Source: Diorhabda sublineata (taxonomy: Eukaryota; Arthropoda; Insecta; Coleoptera; Chrysomelidae). Taken from it: a DNA stretch of 64,000 bases. Positions 59,601 through 64,000 of the stretch are shown piece after piece (the first letter of the stretch is position 1; each line of letters begins with the position of its first letter). Under the pieces are notes generated by a model. That model was not told the DNA's origin, searched no databases, and saw only the letters and a list, made by a program, of their open reading frames with translations. Location: assembly GCF_026230105.1 (NCBI RefSeq), contig NC_079476.1:26526559-26590558 (forward strand). The letters run 5' to 3'. The position numbers and the translations under genes are program-made.

Positions 59601-62600
59601 ATTTCAAACCATTCGTCAATGAAACAACCCTTAAGATTGGAAATTTCACAGATTCCTTAATATTTCAATCTAATTGTGAATGAGACATCCTGTATAATCG
59701 ATAATTCTTCAGATTATTCAATGTTTCAAACTGATTGTCAACTGATTTTTAAACGAAATTTCACCGTTTAATTCAAATATAGGTTATATTTTCAATTTTT
59801 GATGTGATTATTTTAAAACAATCAAAATTTGGAATTATCTAACATAACCTCAACTAATCTACAAATTTACGTACTAAAATATGGGTAATAATGAGATATA
59901 AATTCACAATAATATCATTTAATGATTATTATCAAGATTGTTAATAATTTATTAGGCTATTAATATAAATATAACTGCTGCTTTACTTCCTATAGAAATA
60001 ATTATATTGTTTTAACGGCCACCCACAAAGCACAAAACCACCTCTAGCTGTTATTTCACTTGCGAAAAAGGTCGACTTGAAACGAGATCCTCTTACTGTG
60101 ATAGCCATCAATCACGATTTTGATGAATATAGTGTTTATTTGATTATTATTAAGACGATTTACTTAATCCCGACCACTTTGCAGCAAACCTCACCTCATC
60201 GACTTTCTATTACACTTTTTTTGTTTGAGAGAATAAAAATATGTCGCGGAATATTGGTTATTTTCTTCTTCTTACACTATTTGAAAGAAGACTTCATCTA
60301 TCTTTTGAGCATAAAACGAATGTAAGACACGTCAAATGTCAAAATAACATACAAAGAAGTATGCTAAAGAAAGTATCAGCAAAAAGAGAAGAAATTGATG
60401 AAAATGTTTAAGAAAGAAACAGGAGATTATGAATTTGAAGTATAAAAATTTAAATATGATTACAAGCAATCGGAAATAGAAGAAAATAATCATGCCAACA
60501 CGAAGATGTTAAAAAAACTAACAAACAAAACACTAATAACGAAAAGAGAAGAAGAGTTGTACCTGAAAAAATTAGAATAAGAAACAAAGGACAGAAAGAA
60601 AAGTCCAAATCTACATCTTAAAATGTATTTAGAAAGTTTTATACGGCCACAAAGGATATTCACTTTAAAAGAAAAAGGAAAAGTCGTGCTGGTTCATTGA
60701 AAATGAGTTATAGTATTAATGAAACTAAGACATCCTGTATCATAACTTTTATACGAAGGCTGCTACTTTCACTTTTGGTGATGAAGCATCATCTCGAACA
60801 AATTTGGCATAAAAACATCGAGGCTACCAAATTCTTTCCAACGAATCTTTCTCTCAGTCTCGAAACTTAAATAGCAACCCTCGTATTTTACAATTTTGAA
60901 TAATGGATAAACGAACTTCTGATTTACAAACTGGAAGCACGACAATTTCTATCATGAAACATTTTCAGTTTTTTTTTTGTTATTTTCATGTCATGCAACA
61001 CGCTGACACGAATCCACATGGACACAATAAGGAAGTACATAAACTTTTATAGTATCTGGTTAAACGATCTTGTCTTCTAACTAATTTGCAGCTTAATTCA
61101 CTATATCCTTTAGACTACATCAATTTGATGCGTTTTATTTAGTTTAAAAACTCATAGTTCCTTATAATGTATCAACTTACCTCATCAGCTTCATCTTGCA
61201 ACGTCCTGAACTTAGCAAGTTCCTTCATTTTATCTATTCTCTCCTGTTTCAGTTGTTCCAATTTCTTTATTACTTTATCCACGGCGTTAAATGATTCCCC
61301 AGCAAATTTTCTTCCTCTTTGGACGTCTTTGCTTCCAGATAACCACTGACTTCTTTCTACTAAACTACTCAAAGTTTTTCTACCTTCTCGTTTTAATTTG
61401 GTCACCAATTCGAATTCTAGAGCTTTCGTGATTTGACTAAACAAAGTATCAGATTATAATAATTAAATAGAAAATGTCTGTTGTATGATGCATATTTGGT
61501 ATAAACAATTGTATGACTAAATATTTGTTGGAAGTAGTGGCAATGACAGTACATTCTTTCACAATGAAAACGCTGATGATATAATTTGTTTTTGTAAAAT
61601 AATTTTCTATAATAAAAAATACAAAAGAATTCGTTGAGGAGCTTGAATTTTGCATCACACTGTTTTCTTTATATACTTTGAACCATCTAAAATCATTTCC
61701 AGTTAGACAGTAAGTTCTAATTAACAGGGGAAATTATAACCAGTGCTATTGAGGAACTGTCGCCTCAACAAACACCTGAAGACGCTAAACCTACCAGATA
61801 ATGTGACGTGCAGATTTTGCTTTACATTCTCTTGAAATGTTAAACACTAAGAAACTCCAGAGTACTACACCTGGAAGCCTATGAAATAGAAGATTAAGAT
61901 CTTTGGAAATTGAGGTCATCCCACATTCTAGATTTTTTAAAAGGAATTAGATTGATGGATCAGCTGTAAACACTTGTGAACTCATCTTGTGAACAGTCTA
62001 TTCTCTGGTACTGCCAAAACAAGAGCCGTTTCACCATCATTAACACCATTTATGTCAATATTGACATAACTTCCATTCCAAGTTGTCTAAATGACCTTCC
62101 GGGCCGCTAATCAGCGGCACCTTTCCTTAAAATCCAAAAGAAACTGCTTTTTCTCATTCTTTCTTCAAATCTCGTTTGGTCGTTCGTTTTTTTTCTTTTT
62201 CTGGCCTGAAGCGGTGCAATCACTAACCAATCACTATAATCTAGGCCCTGCAGAGAAGCAGTTACTATATCAGGGCCAAATCCAATGAAGCTCCTCCAAT
62301 CCAAAACTAATTTCTCTCTCTTTGGGTATATCAAACTTGGTTATGACTCGACTCGTATAATGTATGAAATTACTGTTTAATCTTATAGTTTGTTAATTTA
62401 TATTTTACGTAGTATTAGAAGTTTTTCCAGGTGGTCATTCACTGTTTTTTTTCTGCTTCAAAATCTAATACATAGTTACATAAATTGTAGTTTCCATTTT
62501 TGAACATTTTTGTTATTTATATCAAGAAAAGTCAAAAAGTATCAAACTAAAGTAAAAATTGTGAAGGTTTCTCATTACTCGATGGATACTCGATCGATTT

Positions 62601-63956
62601 TTAGTGATAAAAGAAAACAGAACGTAGAAAAATCGTAGATTGAATCACTTGATAGAAAACCTCCTCATCCTACTTTAGATCAATTTAAAATGAAAAATGA
62701 TCGAATTGTTTCCACAAATTTCATACCTTTCTCAACTAACATTAGATCTGTGGTATTTCTAAGTTTCATAATACAGGACGAAGATTAAGGTGTGTTCGTA
62801 GTATGCACTTGAATGTAACCGTATATGATTTACGTCATAAATCAACAGATATTGTCTTCAAATCAATGTTACTAATAAGGAACTCCTTGAAATCATACTA
62901 GAATGTTGGCAATACTTCATTATTCAAACTGTCTTATCTGTACATTTAATTGGTGATGAATTTATCACAAAATGTTTATTTAACATAATTACTGATATAC
63001 AATGTGTTCAATCAACTTCGCTTCATATTTATATGTAGTTACGATACTATTTGATACAAAAAACAAAACAGTTCTTTCCGCTTGTAAAAATAGTTTCACG
63101 CGACCTTGAAACGCGACAATTTTTGAAGCTGAATTAACCTTAAACAGGAAACAACAACAATTAAGTGAGTGGTTTCCAAGGCTGTACGTGGTATGAGGTA
63201 TTGTCGTGAAAAATCACGACTCACTTTATCAGACGTCTTTTCGGCAATATCTGTCGAGCACAGATCTTCCATCGAAGCTGTATCTCATTGGGAATCTTAC
63301 TTTTGGTAAAACCCTCGTAGGTATGCTCGGTTTATTAATTTATGATTCGCAGATGGTATAAATTCAATTCAAATCTATTTATATTATTAATCATGATATA
63401 GTTTAAGTTTAAAACTGTTGGAAACGTTTTTAGACACACCTTTGGGTTGAAAAACAGGTCGTGACCCATCTTATTATATTAATTTATAAGGCGTGGCTAC
63501 CGGAAGGACGATGCGCGGTTGTTGTATAAAAACATTCCTAACTTACCGATATTGATGATTCAAAAACCTTCTCGTTACTTGATTAGACACTTTGTCGTTT
63601 TGCAGTAAAGATAAAGTCGTCAATAAATTTTTTCCAGCTGTTTTACAATCTATCAAAAACGGTTCTAATTGTTTATAAAACTCCACCCATTCTAATTGGT
63701 CATGGGTGCAGATACCACCGCAACTTGCTGGAGATTGATCTTTCGTTATGTATTTATCTATAGATGATTCTTCTGTCAATATGACAGCCTGGAAATAGTA
63801 ATAACGGTTTGTTAAACACCTAGAAACTTCTAGGTTAGAAAATAGTGACTTCAAGAATAATTATATATTAAATTGTGATGGAAAAAACTTGTTTGGGGTC
63901 TAAATCTGATTGATTGAGGAGCACTCGATCGAACATCATTTTATCTATAGGAATAA
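44452..63956 (-). CDS. pura: Puratrophin-1-like (PLEKHG4-family) Rho GEF, 15 exons, both ends open
   Basis: This is a guanine-nucleotide exchange factor of the PLEKHG4/puratrophin-1 family. Such proteins load Rho-family GTPases with GTP through a DH domain, with a PH domain contributing membrane or regulatory contacts, and act on the actin cytoskeleton in the cytoplasm. The 15 exons are at 63956-63889, 63788-63547, 61436-61181, 55769-55638, 54219-53941, 53682-53564, 53031-52838, 52773-52491, 50742-50593, 50539-50200, 49652-49407, 47646-47500, 46957-46744, 46681-46565 and 44676-44452. All junctions keep one reading frame (about 1,003 codons). Order of parts: CRAL-TRIO end, spectrin-like helices, Cys/Ser-rich linker, DH (about residues 550-770), PH (about 770-890), Ser-rich tail. 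The N-terminus lies beyond 64,000. The gene looks intact. The family call comes from close agreement with remembered human PLEKHG4 DH-PH motifs. Confidence 0.93.
44934..45075 (+). mobile_element. Mariner 5' end with terminal repeat
   Basis: After a TA, CGGGGGATGTTACTTAAGTT is a diverged copy of the CGAGGGTTGCTACTTAAGTT terminal repeat. The GAGATATGGCAACAC leader and GTGAACGTACTCAGAACGTG follow. No transposase coding region follows, so it is a 5' stub. Lies in a pura intron, antisense to the gene. Confidence 0.7.
45240..45545 (+). promoter_or_regulatory. LTR-like core promoter: HSE, TATA box and initiator
   Basis: TTCTAGAA (about 45,383-45,390), followed three bases on by GAA, gives a heat-shock-element-like array. 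TATAAATAG is at 45,417-45,425. An initiator-like ATCAGCCAGTT follows about 22-26 bases downstream. AATAAA (45,453) is shortly after. This arrangement is typical of insect LTR-retrotransposon LTRs, suggesting a solo LTR, but I could not fix the TG..CA ends or a target-site duplication. It would fire rightward, antisense to pura. Confidence 0.4.
45655..45725 (+). mobile_element. Short transposase fragment
   Basis: Reads EWSTLSPDLISCEYLKINY, resembling the W.PLSPDLNPIE.LW motif of Tc1-type transposases. Only about 20 residues are recognisable. Confidence 0.4.
46565..46681 (-). CDS. pura: pura exon: post-PH conserved segment
   Basis: Acceptor TTTCAG, donor A|GTAAGT. Reads VRMAEMSSMGIGNKP then DIRPSDNQISDRSI, matching the segment after the PH domain in PLEKHG4 (VRMAEM.SMG.GNK..DI.PS...I.DR..). 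The 62-bp intron separates it from the previous exon. Confidence 0.95.
46744..46957 (-). CDS. pura: pura exon: PH domain, second half
   Basis: Acceptor TTTCAG, donor G|GTAAAT. Reads YKNSIKMTDIGLTAKIGES, FEIWFRKRKPNDTFTLQS and the C-terminal PH helix VKKIWTEELSQLLWRQAIKN. The first 12 codons precede the first Met, so a Met-only search cuts this exon short. Confidence 0.96.
47500..47646 (-). CDS. pura: pura exon: PH domain, first half
   Basis: 49 codons without a Met start but with clear acceptor (TTTTATAG) and donor (AAG|GTAAAG). Reads VNLKEQGRLLRQNEFLV, then VFLFEDLILFSKARR, the beta-strand core of the PH domain, matching PLEKHG4 (VNLKEQG.L.RQDEF.V...FLFE.L.LFSK). Confidence 0.95.
47700..49245. 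repeat. Intronic minisatellite, variants of TTTTTATTGCAAAAACCTCAG
   Basis: Fills almost the whole 1.76 kb intron between the DH-end and PH-start exons. Units of roughly 28-32 bp alternate as TTTTTATCACGAAAATCCCAT, TTTTTATTGCAAAAACTTCAG and TTTTCACAGCAAAAACCTC. Groups of about four (near 120-130 bp) partly repeat as blocks. It is highly diverged. The plus-strand frame at 48,060-48,275 is a by-product. Confidence 0.9.
49407..49652 (-). CDS. pura: pura exon: DH domain, catalytic last third
   Basis: 82 codons, phase 0 at both ends (acceptor TTGTAG, donor GAT|GTAAGT). It includes conserved region 3, LASYLLKPVQRMGKYALLL, the helix that contacts the GTPase switches, and QLRHGNDLLAMDSI before the PH domain. 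Nearly every family-invariant residue I know is kept. Confidence 0.97.
50200..50539 (-). CDS. pura: pura exon: DH domain, first two-thirds
   Basis: Acceptor TTTTCCAG, donor AAG|GTAAAT. It contains conserved region 1 of the DH domain (EMIETERDYVKSLDYVI), then LRGQRNTVFGNVEKIYEFH and YALYNKNKPKSDSLM. These align closely with human PLEKHG4 (TERDY.., LRGQR..LFGN.EK, YALY.KNKP.SD.LM). Confidence 0.96.
50593..50742 (-). CDS. pura: pura exon: start of DH domain
   Basis: The frame has no help from a long open reading frame but is fixed by acceptor CTCTCAG, donor AA|GTAAGA and phase. It reads MTDDIEEDHFSEERRKVPPV and ends DAKTQK, running directly into TLSYIIKEM of the next exon. The 53-bp intron that follows is among the shortest in the gene. 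Confidence 0.88.
51374..51850 (-). mobile_element. Mariner transposase relic in a pura intron
   Basis: A 101-codon minus-strand frame (51,679-51,374) reads IHHFTPESKRSS (just after the first Asp), GKVMASVFWDMHGISFIEYL, TINNEYYIELLD and KKKSLFHQVNAQFHTS. The last is the second-Asp motif, here with the catalytic Asp replaced by Val (normally FHQDNA..H). Upstream, the frame is lost at MDET. Same strand as pura, in the intron between exons 52,491 and 50,742. Confidence 0.92.
52491..52773 (-). CDS. pura: pura exon: Cys-rich, acidic linker
   Basis: Acceptor TTATAG, donor AAAAG|GTTCAT (phase 2, a weak donor chosen because it is the only GT that keeps frame with exon 50,742). The 64-bp intron before it is very short. 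Further Cys pairs: CNRCDSG and CSCQYYKESCALC. Ends EEGSEGFIK. Confidence 0.82.
52838..53031 (-). CDS. pura: pura exon: Cys/His-rich linker
   Basis: Acceptor TTTTCAG, donor G|GTGATA (phase 1). Starts RRSVSSLAF. It contains HCNHHAAGEMCNCCESD and NCPCSSKE, an unusual run of Cys and His that could bind metal, though no known zinc-finger spacing is obvious. Confidence 0.88.
53112..53465 (+). mobile_element. Internally deleted mariner relic in a pura intron
   Basis: The first 44 bases equal those at 31,142. N-terminal YELDSTLE is followed, after loss of the helix-turn-helix and first Asp, by KTKIVSFVGKVIASIF and INYFEKEKTTNGEYYATFE. The C-terminal half is missing. Antisense to pura. Confidence 0.85.
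53564..53682 (-). CDS. pura: pura exon: linker
   Basis: Acceptor TCGCAG, donor AG|GTTAGT (phase 2). Low-complexity, Ser/Pro-rich linker (KPPDKDEDINLSYYPSEISA), poorly conserved in the family. Confidence 0.85.
53941..54219 (-). CDS. pura: pura exon: spectrin-like region
   Basis: 93 codons, phase 0 at both ends (acceptor TTTCAG, donor CAG|GTGAGT). Starts RQIEKSNDLYEECKII and ends SGNEKLIQLCQ. Helical and charged. Confidence 0.92.
55005..55395 (+). mobile_element. Non-LTR retrotransposon relic: RNase H tail
   Basis: Reads WNPEHTGVK (RNase H W.PGH.G), EAGKFAKAGVEKPFMGPESF (A..LAK.G...P..GPEPF) and RHLKTLDSADNGT.RFCCTE with a following H (the CCHC-like C.FC...E...H end). Jockey/R1-type LINE elements end this way. 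Frames break at each step. Antisense, in the 1.4 kb pura intron. Confidence 0.8.
55638..55769 (-). CDS. pura: pura exon: spectrin-like region
   Basis: 44 codons in phase 0 at both ends (acceptor TTGCAG, donor TGG|GTAAGT). The encoded helix begins LMSWTKQIGEETLNNL and ends FEKFFFNAW. It is separated from the previous exon by a 5.4 kb intron holding the 182-bp satellite. Confidence 0.9.
56390..59740. repeat. Intronic satellite array, 182-bp unit made of three ~60-bp parts
   Basis: The anchor CGAAATGTTTGTCAAAGG starts at 56,935, 57,117, 57,299 and 57,481 and continues to about 59,490, an exact 182-bp step. About 16 units are nearly identical. Each unit has three related thirds of about 60 bp, each with TCCTCAGATT/TTCTTCAGATT, a TTTCAA..-like segment and a CAATGAAACAACC/GAATGAGACATCC/AAAGGTACATTCC segment. 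From 56,390 to about 56,800 the thirds are present as diverged single 60-bp repeats, the apparent ancestral form. Lies in the 5.4 kb pura intron. Confidence 0.97.
59741..60751. other. pura: Intronic AT-rich sequence, nothing recognised
   Basis: Intron of pura. A plus-strand 82-codon frame (60,077-60,325) is unassigned. Confidence 0.4.
60752..60895. mobile_element. Miniature mariner (MITE), about 140 bp, with TA flanks
   Basis: The left end, TA then CGAAGGCTGCTACTTT (from 60,754), and the right end, AAATAGCAACCCTCG then TA (to about 60,893), are imperfect inverted repeats matching the mariner TIR CGAGGGTTGCTACTTAAG. The roughly 110 bp inside has no transposase sequence. Complete as a non-autonomous element, in a pura intron. 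Confidence 0.75.
61181..61436 (-). CDS. pura: pura exon: spectrin-like helices
   Basis: Acceptor TTTAG, donor GAG|GTAAGT. The two flanking exons rebuild an Arg codon at the phase-2 junction. It encodes long amphipathic helices, including KALEFELVTKLKREGRKTL, ERSQWLSGS and VIKKLEQLKQERIDKMKEL, consistent with coiled-coil or spectrin repeats. Confidence 0.92.
61735..61965 (+). mobile_element. Non-LTR retrotransposon 3'-end relic
   Basis: Reads NCRLNKHLKTLNLPDNVTC then RFC, the cysteine-containing tail after RNase H. Then TTPGSL and RLRSLEIEVIP in a shifted frame. Shares the block AGTACTACACCTGGAAGC with the minus-strand relic at 39.55 kb. In the 2.1 kb pura intron. Confidence 0.75.
62095..62335 (-). 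other. Unassigned coding-like stretch, possibly a retroelement tail
   Basis: A 75-codon minus-strand frame (62,334-62,107) reads LDWRSFIGFGPDIVTASLQG, then YSDWLVIAPLQARKRKKT and a basic end. It is GC-richer than its flanks and looks like once-coding DNA, but I cannot assign it. It is unlikely to be a pura exon: no acceptor/donor pair keeps the frame. Confidence 0.3.
62336..63546. other. pura: Intronic sequence with one stem-loop
   Basis: Unrecognised intron sequence, except a perfect 7-bp stem GTCGTGA-AAAA-TCACGAC at 63,203-63,220 inside a GC-richer patch (63,090-63,310). Confidence 0.45.
63547..63788 (-). CDS. pura: pura exon: end of CRAL-TRIO domain
   Basis: Acceptor TTTCCAG, donor CG|GTAAGT (phase 2). 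It encodes CGGICTHDQLEWVEFYKQLE, the loop and helix that typically close Sec14-like domains (L.GG...H..W..F). A helical segment with NLLTTLSLLQ leads into the spectrin-like region. Confidence 0.88.
63889..63956 (-). CDS. pura: pura exon (first visible): CRAL-TRIO region
   Basis: Follows a pyrimidine-rich acceptor ending GTGCAG at the window edge and reads IPIDKMMFDRVLL..SDLDPKQ. The donor is CAA|GTTTTT, a weak match, so this end is less certain. The reading frame joins exon 63,788 in phase 0. Confidence 0.6.
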
Positions 63957-64000
63957 CTGCACTCAGTATACGAGGAGAATAAAAAAAATAAACTTCTTAG

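Noticed and set aside
62095..62335. An extra pura exon in the 2.1 kb intron
   Set aside because: Exons 63,547 and 61,436 already join in phase through a rebuilt Arg codon; no flanking splice pair keeps frame.
1..64000. tRNA, rRNA, bacterial operon, toxin-antitoxin or phage systems
   Set aside because: No cloverleaf with A/B boxes, no rRNA-like stretch and no bacterial gene organisation was seen by eye.

Overview
The window is AT-rich animal nuclear DNA, almost certainly from an insect. Evidence: a multi-exon gene with small introns next to multi-kilobase ones, GTAAGT-type donors, many decayed mariner transposons, non-LTR retrotransposon scraps and several satellite arrays. A beetle is plausible, but that is a guess from genome style. 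Nothing in it looks bacterial, and there is no operon, CRISPR array or phage.

The one gene I can reconstruct runs right to left (minus strand). It is a puratrophin-1-like / PLEKHG4-family Rho guanine-nucleotide exchange factor (fly name pura). Fifteen phase-compatible coding exons lie between 63,956 and 44,452, about 1,003 codons. They carry the end of a CRAL-TRIO (Sec14-like) domain, a spectrin-like helical region, a Cys/Ser-rich linker, a DH domain, a PH domain and a Ser-rich tail. Both ends are open: the first exons lie beyond the right edge, and the last recognised exon ends at a phase-1 donor. A candidate terminal exon at 29,019-28,853 fits that phase but would need a 15.4 kb intron.

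Region by region: 1-12 kb holds mariner and reverse-transcriptase relics, a minisatellite at 7.3-7.8 kb and unrecognised AT-rich DNA. 12.8-21.4 kb is dominated by tandem repeats: a 137-bp unit, a degenerate GATTCGTT-type repeat, and about 19 copies of a 205-bp satellite. 21.5-28.8 kb has a mariner relic with an internal duplication, two LINE reverse-transcriptase relics and a large fold-back repeat. 29.0-30.95 kb is an 11-copy 173-bp satellite. 31-44 kb is mostly transposon relics, plus a CpG-rich promoter-like island at 34.5 kb and a coding-like stretch at 39.25-39.44 kb. 44.4-64 kb is the pura locus; its introns contain an LTR-like promoter, a 1.5 kb minisatellite, further mariner and LINE relics, a small MITE and a 3.3 kb array of a 182-bp unit that is itself a trimer of about 60 bp.

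The most notable feature is how much unrelated tandem-repeat DNA (periods 137, 173, 182 and 205 bp) lies in and beside the introns of one conserved signalling gene. All periods and coordinates were counted by hand from the sequence.
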